In this document: piece after piece, positions 1 to 8,352 of the stretch
Numbering within the stretch: the stretch's first letter is position 1
How the letters are laid out: every line of letters begins with the position of its first letter
Origin: Hymenobacter telluris
GTDB lineage: Bacteria; Bacteroidota; Bacteroidia; Cytophagales; Hymenobacteraceae
Assembly (NCBI RefSeq): GCF_017313265.1
Contig: NZ_JAFLQZ010000006.1
Coordinates: 62,001-126,000 of the forward strand
DNA length: 64,000 bases
Reading direction: 5' to 3'
Program-made: the position numbers and the translations under genes
Notes under the pieces: generated by a model
Seen by the model: only the letters and a program-made list of their open reading frames with translations
What the model was told of the DNA's origin: nothing
Databases searched by the model: none

Positions 1-332
1 CCAATGCCTTCAACAACATGAACGGCATCAAAGATGAAAATCTGCACTACACCCGCGTTGGTGAGCCTTTCACCGCCACGTCGGGCACTGTCAGCCGCAC
101 ATATCCGCAAACCATTACCACTTCCACGCCCGATGGCGTGGAGGAAACCGAATACGTGAATGCCTTCTACTATCTGCGGGTGCGGCAGGTGTACGCGCAG
201 GGGGAAGGCCCGGTGTATCGGAGCCGCCGCCGGTTTATATACTGTGAGCCCGGCATCAACTGCATTCCCTCGCCTAACGTCATTTTCAGCGGCGTAGCGC
301 ACACGGAAACTCTAGTGGAAAAAGGCCGATAA
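1..332 (+). CDS. C-terminal part of an unknown protein (5' end outside window)
   Basis: The reading frame is open from the first complete codon at position 3 to the stop at 330-332, so the start lies before the window. The visible 109 residues have a beta-rich, polar character with several Thr/Ser stretches and a late Cys pair (CEPGINC), and no hydrophobic segment. I do not recognise the family. A strong hairpin terminator follows 30 bases after the stop, so this is the end of a transcription unit. Confidence 0.6.
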   Translation, partial: NAFNNMNGIKDENLHYTRVGEPFTATSGTVSRTYPQTITTSTPDGVEETEYVNAFYYLRVRQVYAQGEGPVYRSRRRFIYCEPGINCIPSPNVIFSGVAHTETLVEKGR

Positions 333-361
333 GTAGGGCGCGCTAGTGAGTGATAATCAAC

Positions 362-398
362 AAACCCGCCGTCTGAAGTACCAGACGGCGGGTTTTTT
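362..398 (+). terminator. Rho-independent terminator
   Basis: A perfect 14-bp stem (AAACCCGCCGTCTG at 362-375 with its complement at 382-395) around a 6-base loop runs into a T tract at 393-398. It closes the unit that ends at 332 and insulates the S8 protease gene downstream. Confidence 0.9.
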
Positions 399-501
399 AG
401 TGATGTAACCGAAACCTGTTGTGTGCGTTTGTCGGGTAGCATCAACCCGGATTTAGTACAAAATCCGTATCTTCCAGCACGTCATTCAGCGGTATACTTC
501 T

Positions 502-2202
502 ATGCGTCTTTCATCTTTACTATTACTTACCGGTTTAGTGGCGGCCACGGGCCTTGGCCAAGCTGCGGCCCAGAGCGGACCCGGCGGTACCACTGCGGCC
601 ACCGTGCGCAAGCACCTGGTCTATTTCCGCGACAAAGCCGGTACGCCCTTCACGGTTGGGCAGCCTCAGCAGTTTCTGTCGGCGCGGGCTATTGCGCGCC
701 GTACCCGCCAGAATATCACTGTGCAACCCCGCGACTTACCCGTGAACCCCAGCTACGTGGCCCAGGTGAAGGCGGTACCCGGCGCCACGGTGTGGTATTC
801 GTCGCGCTGGTTTAACGCGGTGGTAGTCAACTGTGATTCCACTACCCTGGGAGCAGTGCAGGCCTTGCCATTCGTGCGCACTGCCCAAACCCTGAACCGC
901 ACGGCCCCGGTTGCCAGCCCCCGCAAGCAGGACGTGTTGCCTACCGGCACCGATCAGCAGCGCGGGCAGGCCAACCCGGTGTACGGCACCGCCTACGAGC
1001 AAGCCCGCATGATTGGAGCCGTAGCCATGCACAATGCCGGGTTCCGGGGAGAGGGGATGCAGATTGCCGTGTTTGACGATGGATTTCCGGGGGTGAATAC
1101 CACCTCGCCGTTTGCCTCCCTGCGCAGCGAAGGCCGCCTGCTGGACGCCTACAACTTTGTGGAGCGCAACACCGCCGTGTACGGGCGCGACAGCCACGGC
1201 ACCAACACCCTCTCCACCATGGCCGCCAACGAAACCGGCGTATTCGTGGGTACGGCCCCCAAGGCTACGTATCGGCTGTACCTAACCGAAGACGTTTTTA
1301 CGGAGAATCCGATTGAGGAAGTGAACTGGCTGGTGGCCGCCGAGCGGGCCGATTCGGCCGGGGTGGACATCATCAGTTCGTCGTTGGGCTACCGGGATTT
1401 CGACGTGCTGTATATAAACTATGCCTATTCTGATTTAAACGGCCGCACCGCCATTTCCACCCGTGCAGCCGCTGTGGCGGCTCGGGTGGGGATGCTGGTA
1501 GTAAACTCGGCGGGCAACGAAGGAGCCCGGCCCTGGCAGAAAATTCTGGCCCCTGCCGATGCCGATTCCATCCTGGCTGTGGGCGCGGTGGACTCGTTGC
1601 GCAACTACGCCGGGTTCAGCTCCCAGGGCCCTAGCGCTGATAACCGCGTGAAGCCCAACCTGGCGGCGCAGGGTTCCCAGGCCGCTATTGTGAATGCCCT
1701 TGGGCAACCAGGGCGCGGCAGCGGCACCTCGTTTGCGTGCCCGGTGCTGGCTGGCATGGTGGCCGGCTTCTGGCAGGCCAATCCTACGCTGACGGCCCAG
1801 CAGGTTATCAGCTTTTTACAGCGCTCTGCTTCTCAATACACCAATCCCGACAACCTGCTCGGGTATGGTATTCCCAATTTTGTGGTGGCTTATAACCTGG
1901 CCAACCCTGGTACGCCGTTGGCCACGGCGGGGCCGGCGGGCGGCACCCAGCAGTTGGTGGTATATCCCAATCCTTTGGATGGCAACGACATCAATCTGCA
2001 GTTGCCGTCGGCTTTGCGGGCGCAGCCATTGCTGGTGCGCTTTTATGACGCACGCGGCGCCCTGGTGCTGGAACAGCGCCTAGCCGCTACCACCGCCGCC
2101 GAAGTTCGTCTGCCAACCAGCACCCTAACTGCAGGCATTTATACCTGCGCTGTGCAAGCCGGCGCCAAAGTGCAGCGTAGCGTGCGGTTTGTGAAGATCT
2201 GA
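502..2202 (+). CDS. Secreted S8 family serine peptidase with T9SS C-terminal sorting domain
   Basis: A 566-aa subtilisin-like protease. A signal peptide covers about residues 1-24 (hydrophobic LLLLTGLVAATG, cleavage near AAAQS). Residues 35-140 look like a propeptide. The catalytic domain carries Asp192 or Asp193 in AVFDDGFPG, His232 in DSHGTNT, the oxyanion-hole Asn in NSAGNEG and Ser410 in GTSFACPVLAG. Residues ~480-566 form a typical Por-type sorting domain (VVYPNPLDG near its start, VRFVKI at its end), which targets the protein across the outer membrane through the type IX system. The start ATG follows the upstream terminator and leads directly into the signal peptide. It is a stand-alone gene. 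Family and export route follow from known motifs; the substrate is unknown. Confidence 0.93.
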   Translation: MRLSSLLLLTGLVAATGLGQAAAQSGPGGTTAATVRKHLVYFRDKAGTPFTVGQPQQFLSARAIARRTRQNITVQPRDLPVNPSYVAQVKAVPGATVWYSSRWFNAVVVNCDSTTLGAVQALPFVRTAQTLNRTAPVASPRKQDVLPTGTDQQRGQANPVYGTAYEQARMIGAVAMHNAGFRGEGMQIAVFDDGFPGVNTTSPFASLRSEGRLLDAYNFVERNTAVYGRDSHGTNTLSTMAANETGVFVGTAPKATYRLYLTEDVFTENPIEEVNWLVAAERADSAGVDIISSSLGYRDFDVLYINYAYSDLNGRTAISTRAAAVAARVGMLVVNSAGNEGARPWQKILAPADADSILAVGAVDSLRNYAGFSSQGPSADNRVKPNLAAQGSQAAIVNALGQPGRGSGTSFACPVLAGMVAGFWQANPTLTAQQVISFLQRSASQYTNPDNLLGYGIPNFVVAYNLANPGTPLATAGPAGGTQQLVVYPNPLDGNDINLQLPSALRAQPLLVRFYDARGALVLEQRLAATTAAEVRLPTSTLTAGIYTCAVQAGAKVQRSVRFVKI

Positions 2203-2207
2203 AAAGA

Positions 2208-2273
2208 GTTAAGAGTTATGAAGTATGAGTTGACTGTTCTCACAGTTCAAAACCACCAACTCATAATTTAACA
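2208..2273. repeat. Word-type intergenic inverted repeat
   Basis: GTTAAGAGTTATGA and AGTATGAGTTG on the left (2208-2232) face CAACTCATAATTTAAC on the right (2258-2273), an imperfect palindrome directly after the protease stop. It may serve as that gene's terminator. It belongs by architecture to the group of intergenic repeats described in the findings. Confidence 0.55.
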
Positions 2274-2386
2274 CAGCTCAAAATTTTAGCTTATTGCGAA
2301 AAATATTAGTATCTTGTTCCGGAATTCAACGAGGTGAATTCTTCTCTTTTTTAACTCGGGTTCTATAAACCCAAAACACTAGTAGC

Positions 2387-2716
2387 ATGCTACAAATGAT
2401 GATTTCGAAGCGCCTGGGGCGTCGCCAGTTTCACTTCACCGTTCAGGGGGCCAACCTTCACGAGGTAGTCACCGAGTATGAGCGGCTGAGCTTTCCGGAT
2501 GTAGCCAAGTGCGGCATCTGCGGTTCCGATAACCTCGACCTGACCGCCCGCGTGGCGCAGGACAAATTCAAATACACCTCGCTCCGCTGCCTGGATTGCC
2601 GCTCCGATGTTACGTTCGGGAAGCGCCAGGAAGACGACCAGACCTATTTCCTGCGCAAAACCGAAGACGGCAAGCTCGACTGGAAAGCCTGGAACAAGGA
2701 CGAAGCAACCAAGTAG
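2387..2716 (+). CDS. Small protein with two Cys pairs, unknown function
   Basis: A 109-aa basic protein. It contains CGIC (residues 42-45) and a second pair CLDC about 27 residues later, the layout of a zinc ribbon or treble clef. The segment between them, LDLTARVAQDKFKYTSL, looks like beta strands. No signal peptide or membrane segment is present, so it is probably cytoplasmic and may bind nucleic acid. A box TATCTTGT at 2310-2317 resembles the Bacteroidetes -7 element and would give a leader of about 65 bases. Two more in-frame ATGs follow the chosen start (codons 4 and 5), so the exact start is uncertain. A hairpin terminator follows. No functional assignment is possible beyond metal binding. 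Confidence 0.8.
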   Translation: MLQMMISKRLGRRQFHFTVQGANLHEVVTEYERLSFPDVAKCGICGSDNLDLTARVAQDKFKYTSLRCLDCRSDVTFGKRQEDDQTYFLRKTEDGKLDWKAWNKDEATK

Positions 2717-2744
2717 TCTTTCCTATAATCAACTACGTTTTAAG

Positions 2745-2801
2745 CAAGCCCCGGCCAGCAGCACGCATCGGTTTCCCCGACGCCCTGCTGGTCGGGGCTT
2801 G
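2745..2801 (+). terminator. Hairpin terminator
   Basis: CAAGCCCCGGCCAGCAG at 2745-2761 pairs with CTGCTGGTCGGGGCTTG at 2785-2801 (17 bp, one G-T pair). The T tract after it is weak. It closes the unit of the Cys-pair protein. Confidence 0.7.
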
Positions 2802-2898
2802 TTGCGTTTCGGCGCGTTTTCCTGCGGCCGATGCAATAACTTTCGGCTGTCTTTTACGTGAATAGCAGCCGGCGCCAAACCTCAGCGCGCCGGAACGG

Positions 2899-2930
2899 TT
2901 GGGGTCTTTGTGGCAGGTGCGGTAAATTTG
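2899..2930 (+). promoter_or_regulatory. Promoter of the phytochrome operon (TTG ... TAAATTTG)
   Basis: TTG at 2899-2901, a 21-base spacer and TAAATTTG at 2923-2930 match the Bacteroidetes -33/-7 pattern (TTG, TAnnTTTG). Transcription would start near 2937. This rules out the upstream GTG at 2910 as a start for the heme oxygenase and favours the ATG at 2994. Confidence 0.6.
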
Positions 2931-2993
2931 AGCTTCGTACCTGACTATTTGCTTACTGTTTCTGCGTCCGAAAGCCCGCCCAGCCCACTTTGC

Positions 2994-3563
2994 ATGCGTT
3001 TAGAATCTTCTGTTGTTCCTGGTATTCTGCAACGGCTGCGGCTTGAAACCCGCCCGTATCACGAGGCACTGGAACAAAACCAGTTCAATGAAAACCTCAC
3101 GGCAGGTACGCTGTCTGGGGAAACCACCGCGCATTTTCTGGCGAAGATGTACGGTTTTCTCAAGCCCTACGAAGACCACCTGCGCCACTACACGCTGCCG
3201 CCAGCCTGGCAACAGCAGCACCGTTACCGCGCCCATCTGATTCTGGAAGATTTGCAGGTGGCACCTGCCGCGCTGCCGCTGTGCCCCACGCTGCCCCCGC
3301 TCGATACGCTGCCCCGGCTGCTGGGTGCCATGTACGTGCTGGAAGGCTCCACGCTCGGGGGGCAGGTAATTGCGCGGCAGCTGGCCAAAGCAGGCATTCC
3401 GGCCCGGGCCTACTTTACAGGCTATGCCGAACGCACCGGCCCCCTGTGGAAGGTATTCTGCCAGCAGCTGGGTGAAGCCGCCACCCCCGAAAACGAAGAC
3501 GAAATTGTGCTGTCGGCCAGCAGTACGTTTCAACACCTGCAAACCTGGCTTAACAAGGCATGA
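2994..3563 (+). CDS. Heme oxygenase, biliverdin-producing
   Basis: A 189-aa all-helical protein of the bacterial heme oxygenase family (BphO/HmuO type). It opens heme to biliverdin, CO and iron; biliverdin IXalpha is the chromophore of bacteriophytochromes. The proximal heme-ligand His lies in RPYHEALE (about residue 22) and the distal helix shows the family motif YVLEGSTLGGQVI. The length is slightly below the usual ~200. ATG 2994 is chosen over GTG 2910 because the promoter lies between them. The last codons overlap the start of the phytochrome gene (ATGA), so the two are translationally coupled, and the enzyme almost certainly supplies that receptor's chromophore. Confidence 0.93.
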   Translation: MRLESSVVPGILQRLRLETRPYHEALEQNQFNENLTAGTLSGETTAHFLAKMYGFLKPYEDHLRHYTLPPAWQQQHRYRAHLILEDLQVAPAALPLCPTLPPLDTLPRLLGAMYVLEGSTLGGQVIARQLAKAGIPARAYFTGYAERTGPLWKVFCQQLGEAATPENEDEIVLSASSTFQHLQTWLNKA

Positions 3564-5860
3564 ACTACACCGACGAAAGCCTGCTGAACGCAACCATTGA
3601 TACCACCAACTGCGACCGGGAGCCCATTCATATTCCGGGGGCGGTGCAGCCCTATGGGTTTTTGCTGTGCCTGAAGGAGGCCACCATGCGCATTGTGCAA
3701 GCCAGTGAAAACACGCTGGACTTGCTGGGCATCCCGGCTGAAGAGTTACTAGGAGCGAAGCTGAGCCGACTGCTGGGGACGGAGCCGCTGGCGGCCATCG
3801 AGCAACTGCGCCCTACGCTCACCACCACGCCCCGGCTGCTGGGCGCGCAACTCAGTGAAGTGGCGGGCCAGCCATTCTACAAGATTATTCTGCACCGCTA
3901 CGACCAGCTGCTGTGGTTGGAATTCGAGCCGGTGACGGCTGCCCCGGCCAGCACGTTGGACCTGCCGTTTCTCAACGAGGCCCTGGGCCAGATGCTGGCC
4001 GCCACGCAGGTGCTGGAGTTCTGCCAGAACGCCGCAGAGCAGGTCCGCGCCATTACCGGCTTCGACCGGGTGGCCATTTACCGGTTCGGCGGGGATGAGA
4101 GCGGGGAAGTCATTGCCGAAGCCAGGCACGAAGACCTGGAGCCGTGGCTGCACCTGCGCTACCCGGCCACCGACATTCCCAAGCAGGCGCGGGCCATGTA
4201 CCTGAAAAACTGGCTGCGCTTTATTCCGGATGCGCATTACACGCCCGCCCGGCTGGTGCCCGTGCACAACCCCGCCACCAACCGCCCGCCCGACATGACC
4301 TACTCGGTGCTGCGGAGCGTGTCGCCGATTCACTTGCAGTATTTGCACAACATGGGCTCGGCGGCCACCATGACCATTTCCCTGATTCGGGACAACCAGC
4401 TCTGGGGCATGATTACCTGCCACCACCGCACGCCGCGCCTGGTGAGCTACGAGCTGCGCGACTTGTGCCAGTTTATCGGCAAAACGTTTTCGGCCCTTAT
4501 CAAAACCAAAGAGCAGCACGACGAGCAGGACTATCAGCTCCGCATCCGCGAAAACCAGGTGCGGCTGCTGGAACACGTATCTAGCAACGAAAACTTCGTG
4601 GATGGGCTCTACCGCCAGCAGCCCACGGTAATGGACGTGTTCGACTGCGGCGGCGCGGCCATCTGCTTCGACCAGGAGATTATTCTGCTGGGCAATACGC
4701 CCAGCCAGGCGCAGGTGCAGGACGTGCTGGACTGGTTGCAGCAGCACGCCCCGCAGGACGTGTTCTACACCAACTCCTACGCGCAGCTCAACCCGGCCGG
4801 CATCAGCATTCGGCCCACGGCCAGCGGTATTTTGGCGGTGTCGTTGGCGGAGGCACCCGGCAACTACATCCTCTGGTTTCGGCCCGAGGTGATTCAGACC
4901 GTGACCTGGGCCGGGCAAAACCAGAAGGTGGAAACCCTGGCCGACGGCCAGCTGTTCCTGTCGCCGCGGCAGTCGTTTGAGGCCTGGAAGCAGACGGTGG
5001 AAAGCACCTCCGCCCCCTGGAAGCCCCTGGAAATTGAAGCCGCCAAGGAAATCCGGCTGCACATTTCCGATGTGCGCCTGAAGGTGTTCAACGAGTTGCA
5101 GGCCCGGGCCGCCAGCCTAAGCAAGCTCAACACCGAGCTGGAACGCAGCAACGACGAGCTGGACTCGTTTGCCTACGTGGCCTCCCACGATTTGAAAGAG
5201 CCGTTGCGCGGTATTCACAACTACTCGCTGTTTCTGCTGGAAGACTACGCCGAGCAACTCGATGCCGACGGTGTGAACAAGCTGCAAACCCTGGTGCGGC
5301 TCAGCCAGCGCATGGAAAACCTGATTGAATCGTTGTTGCAGCTTTCCCGGGTGGGCCGCACCGATTTGGTGGTGGAACCCACCGACATGAACGAGTTGCT
5401 GGCCGAAGTGCTGGATTTGCTTTCGCCCCGCCTCGAGCAAACCGGCACCACCGTAACCGTAGCCACTCCGCTGCCCGTGGTGCACTGCGACCAGGTGCGC
5501 ATCCGGGAGGTGTTCAATAATCTGCTTACCAACGCCATGCGCTACAACGACAAGCCCGAGAAAATGGTGGAAGTTGGGGCGGTGGTTGAAAACATAGCCG
5601 GGCCAAAAGGCGTTGTAAACTCAACCGATTTTCACGTGTTTTACGTACGTGACAACGGCATCGGTATCGACCCCAAGCACCACGAGAATATCTTCAAGAT
5701 CTTCAAGCGGCTGCACTCCCAGGAAAAGTACGGGGGCGGTACCGGCGCTGGCTTGGCAATCGTCAAGAAAATGGTGGAAAAGCATGGCGGTACCCTGTGG
5801 GTGCAGTCAACCCCGGGAGCCGGCGCCACTTTCTATTTTTCGCTTTCAAAACATTTGTAA
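3560..5860 (+). CDS. bphP: Bacteriophytochrome histidine kinase (PAS-GAF-PHY-HisKA-HATPase)
   Basis: A 766-aa red/far-red photoreceptor kinase. Cys18 in NCDREPIHIPG is the expected thioether site for biliverdin. The PAS domain spans about 15-115. The GAF domain (~135-310) has PATDIPKQAR with Asp205, a variant of the usual PASDIP, and the LWGMITCHH chromophore-pocket motif. The PHY domain (~320-510) has the tongue motif PRQSF (Pro469-Arg470, Ser472). A dimerisation coiled coil precedes the H-box YVASHDLKEP (His543), and the ATPase domain shows N (NNLLTNAMRYN), G1 (DNGIGID) and G2 (GTGAGLAIVKK) boxes. All key residues are present, so it should be an active light-regulated kinase. It overlaps the heme oxygenase gene by 4 bases and is followed by two response-regulator genes, which are the likely phospho-acceptors. 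Confidence 0.96.
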   Translation: MNYTDESLLNATIDTTNCDREPIHIPGAVQPYGFLLCLKEATMRIVQASENTLDLLGIPAEELLGAKLSRLLGTEPLAAIEQLRPTLTTTPRLLGAQLSEVAGQPFYKIILHRYDQLLWLEFEPVTAAPASTLDLPFLNEALGQMLAATQVLEFCQNAAEQVRAITGFDRVAIYRFGGDESGEVIAEARHEDLEPWLHLRYPATDIPKQARAMYLKNWLRFIPDAHYTPARLVPVHNPATNRPPDMTYSVLRSVSPIHLQYLHNMGSAATMTISLIRDNQLWGMITCHHRTPRLVSYELRDLCQFIGKTFSALIKTKEQHDEQDYQLRIRENQVRLLEHVSSNENFVDGLYRQQPTVMDVFDCGGAAICFDQEIILLGNTPSQAQVQDVLDWLQQHAPQDVFYTNSYAQLNPAGISIRPTASGILAVSLAEAPGNYILWFRPEVIQTVTWAGQNQKVETLADGQLFLSPRQSFEAWKQTVESTSAPWKPLEIEAAKEIRLHISDVRLKVFNELQARAASLSKLNTELERSNDELDSFAYVASHDLKEPLRGIHNYSLFLLEDYAEQLDADGVNKLQTLVRLSQRMENLIESLLQLSRVGRTDLVVEPTDMNELLAEVLDLLSPRLEQTGTTVTVATPLPVVHCDQVRIREVFNNLLTNAMRYNDKPEKMVEVGAVVENIAGPKGVVNSTDFHVFYVRDNGIGIDPKHHENIFKIFKRLHSQEKYGGGTGAGLAIVKKMVEKHGGTLWVQSTPGAGATFYFSLSKHL

Positions 5861-5862
5861 CC

Positions 5863-6309
5863 GTGTCTGTTTTCCCTCTCAAACCCATCCTCGTAGTGGA
5901 GGACAGCGCCGAAGATTTTACGGCCTTGGGCCGGGCGTTTCGCAAGCACGCGCTCCGCAACCCCGTGTTGCGCTGCGAAGACGGCGACCAGGCACTGGAG
6001 TACCTGCAAGGCTACGGCAAAGCAGTAGGCTGGCCCCAGACGCTGCCGGCCATTGTACTGCTGGATTTGAATCTGCCCGGCACCGATGGGCGCACCGTGC
6101 TTAGCAAACTGAAGCAGGACAAACGCCTGCATTCCATTCCCGTTATTATTTTTAGCACGTCTTCCAACGTCCGCGACATTGAGGATTGCTACCAATTGGG
6201 CGCTAATAGCTACTTGACCAAGCCAATTGAGTACGCTGCGCTGGAAGAGAAAATCCGCCTCACAATCCATTATTGGCTGGAGGCGTCGGAATTACCGTTT
6301 GCGAATTAG
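5863..6309 (+). CDS. Single-domain response regulator, Rcp1-like
   Basis: A 148-aa receiver domain with no output domain. The acidic pocket is VVEDSAED, the phospho-acceptor Asp lies in LLDLNLPGTDGR, the conserved Thr/Ser in IIFSTSS and the Lys in YLTKPI. The start is taken as GTG 5863, two bases after the phytochrome stop; an ATG at 5797 in the same frame would need a 60-base overlap. Proteins of this shape (cyanobacterial Rcp1 is the model) commonly sit next to phytochromes and take phosphate from them. The partner assignment is inferred from gene order. Confidence 0.92.
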   Translation: MSVFPLKPILVVEDSAEDFTALGRAFRKHALRNPVLRCEDGDQALEYLQGYGKAVGWPQTLPAIVLLDLNLPGTDGRTVLSKLKQDKRLHSIPVIIFSTSSNVRDIEDCYQLGANSYLTKPIEYAALEEKIRLTIHYWLEASELPFAN

Positions 6310-6323
6310 ATTGAGCTTGCCTA

Positions 6324-7469
6324 GTGAAAAACATCTTACTCGTTGATGATAATGAGCAAGACCGCATGCTTTACAAGCGGTACTTAAGCAAGCAGCGAGA
6401 GTACGAGCAGTTAGAGCTACACGAAGCGGCTTCGGGCGCCGAGGCGGTGGCATTGTTTGCGGCCAAGCAGCCCGATTGTGTGTTGCTTGACTACAATCTG
6501 CTTGACACAGATGGGCTTACGTTGCTACGGGAGCTGAAGGAGCTGGCTCCCGACACTCTGTGCGTGGTAATGATTACGGGGGGCGGCAGTGAGCAGTTGG
6601 CAGTTCGGGCCCTTAATAGTGGTGCTTTCGACTACCTCGTGAAGGGCCAGTTCGACCAGGAGCTGCTCTGTAAAACCGTGATACACGCCATCGAAAAAAG
6701 CGAGTGGCAGCAACGGATGGCGCGCTATCATCAGGAGCTTACGCAGGCCAACGCCGAACTCGCCGTTACCAACCAGCAACTGGCCCGCACCAATACCGAC
6801 CTCGATAATTTTGTGTACGCGGCCTCGCACGATTTGCGCCAGCCGGTCAACAATCTGCGCGGGCTCTTCGACGAGCTGCGCCGTACGGCCACTGTAAACG
6901 ACCCCGACGCGGCCCACATGTGGTTTCTGTTTGATAAGTCGTTGCAGGCACTGACCACCACCATCAGCGACCTGGCCGACGTGGTGCAAGTGGCCCGCCA
7001 GCCCGACCGGGAAGCCACCGAAACCGTGGAAATGGCCGCTTTAACCGAACTGGTGCTGCAAACCCTGCACCCGCAGGTGGTAGAAGCTGCCGCCACTATT
7101 GAAACGGATTTCACCGGCTTGCCCACCCTCACGTACGCCCCGAGTAGCCTGCGTACCATTCTGCTTAATCTGCTGGCCAATACGCTCAAGTACCGCCACC
7201 CAAACCGTCCCGCCCGAGTGCGGGTCCGCACTTATCTGAACGGCAGGCAGGCAGTGCTGGAAGTGCAGGATAATGGTTTGGGCATGAACCTGGACCTGTA
7301 CGGCAACGAGTTGTTTCAATTGTTCCGGCGTTTCCATCCGGAGGCGAGTGAGGGTACCGGCGTGGGCCTGTTCCTGGTAAACCGGCTGGTACGGGCCGAA
7401 GGCGGCCATATTGAGGTGGAAAGCCAGGAAGAACTGGGCACCACCTTCCGGGTGTATCTGCGCGGCTAG
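6324..7469 (+). CDS. Hybrid REC-histidine kinase
   Basis: A 381-aa protein with an N-terminal receiver (residues 1-125; acidic pair in VDDNEQD, phospho-Asp in CVLLDYNLLDTDG, Lys in YLVKGQ), a short coiled coil (~130-165), an H-box AASHDLRQPVNN and a full HATPase domain (NLLANTLKY, DNGLGM, GTGVGLFLVNRL). It starts with GTG 14 bases after the Rcp1-like gene and ends the light-sensing operon. The receiver-first order suggests that the phytochrome or a phosphorelay sets the activity of this second kinase. No DNA-binding output is encoded in the cluster, so the final target lies elsewhere. Confidence 0.92.
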   Translation: MKNILLVDDNEQDRMLYKRYLSKQREYEQLELHEAASGAEAVALFAAKQPDCVLLDYNLLDTDGLTLLRELKELAPDTLCVVMITGGGSEQLAVRALNSGAFDYLVKGQFDQELLCKTVIHAIEKSEWQQRMARYHQELTQANAELAVTNQQLARTNTDLDNFVYAASHDLRQPVNNLRGLFDELRRTATVNDPDAAHMWFLFDKSLQALTTTISDLADVVQVARQPDREATETVEMAALTELVLQTLHPQVVEAAATIETDFTGLPTLTYAPSSLRTILLNLLANTLKYRHPNRPARVRVRTYLNGRQAVLEVQDNGLGMNLDLYGNELFQLFRRFHPEASEGTGVGLFLVNRLVRAEGGHIEVESQEELGTTFRVYLRG

Positions 7470-7635
7470 GGCATTGAGCACAGGAGGCCGGCACCCCGAA
7501 ATCGAGTAGGAATAGATGCCGGAGCAGCCAATAAGTTGGGTAGCCAGTGCGTTGTAGCGGCGGGGGCCAGCGGCAACGGCTGGTGCCTATATGCTATACG
7601 CCGCTATTCGGTTACTCAATTACTGTGTTACTCTC

Positions 7636-7643
7636 TACCTTCG
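7636..7643 (+). promoter_or_regulatory. Possible -7 box (TACCTTCG) directly before rpe
   Basis: TACCTTCG is a one-base variant of TAnnTTTG and ends four bases before the rpe ATG. If used, transcription would begin at or next to the start codon. No clear TTG is seen at the -33 position. Confidence 0.35.
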
Positions 7644-7647
7644 CGGT

Positions 7648-8352
7648 ATGACTTCAACTCGCCGCCGGGCGCCCTTGCTGGCTCCGTCTTTGCTTGCCGC
7701 CGATTTCGGCAATCTTCAATCCGAAACTGAGCGCCTCGCTGGTAGCGCCGCCGACTGGCTGCACTGCGACATCATGGATGGCCGATTCGTGCCCAATATT
7801 TCGTTCGGGATTCCGGTGCTCCAGGCCATTCACCGCCACGCCAAGCAGCCCTTGGACGTGCATTTGATGATCGAGGACCCGCAAAACTACCTCTCGGCCG
7901 TGCGCGACGCCGGCGCCCGCAACATTACGGTGCATTACGAAGCCTGCACGCACCTGCACCGGGTGGTGCAGCAGATTAAGGCGCTGGGCTGCCAGGCGGG
8001 TGTGGCCCTCAACCCGCACACGCCGGTGTGGCTGCTCGAAGACATTGCCGCCGACCTCGACCTGGTGCTGGTGATGTCGGTGAATCCGGGCTTTGGTGGG
8101 CAGTCGTTTATCCCGAACACGCTGCGCAAAGTAACCGAGCTGAAAGAGCTGCTGGTGGACAGCGGCTCCTCGGCTTTGATTGAAATAGACGGCGGCGTAA
8201 ACATCGACAACGCGGCGGCCTTGGTAGAAGCCGGGGCCGATGTGCTGGTGGCCGGTTCGTTCGTGTTCAGCTCCCCCGACCCCGTGGCCACGCTGGCGGA
8301 GTTGCGGGCTCAAGTGGCAGCCAGTGTAAACGAGGAAGAAGAACCGAGCTAA
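7648..8352 (+). CDS. rpe: Ribulose-phosphate 3-epimerase
   Basis: A 234-aa TIM-barrel enzyme that interconverts ribulose-5-phosphate and xylulose-5-phosphate in the pentose phosphate pathway. Family motifs are all present: APSLLAADFGNL, the metal-binding HCDIMDGRFVPN, DVHLMIEDP, VMSVNPGFGGQSFIP and EIDGGVN (catalytic Asp), then GADVLVAGSFVF. The ATG at 7648 gives the standard N-terminus; in-frame starts from 7591 lie in the promoter region. Its TAA overlaps the ATG of the following TonB-dependent receptor by one base (TAATG), so the two are likely co-translated. Confidence 0.97.
   Translation: MTSTRRRAPLLAPSLLAADFGNLQSETERLAGSAADWLHCDIMDGRFVPNISFGIPVLQAIHRHAKQPLDVHLMIEDPQNYLSAVRDAGARNITVHYEACTHLHRVVQQIKALGCQAGVALNPHTPVWLLEDIAADLDLVLVMSVNPGFGGQSFIPNTLRKVTELKELLVDSGSSALIEIDGGVNIDNAAALVEAGADVLVAGSFVFSSPDPVATLAELRAQVAASVNEEEEPS

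Noticed and set aside
2910..2993. Upstream GTG start of the heme oxygenase
   Set aside because: It lies before the predicted transcription start set by TTG-21-TAAATTTG.
3749..5062. 437-aa open frame antisense to the phytochrome gene
   Set aside because: Frame shadow of a GC-rich gene; composition is dominated by Gly, Arg, His and Gln and no motif is seen. Bona fide phytochrome domains lie on the other strand.
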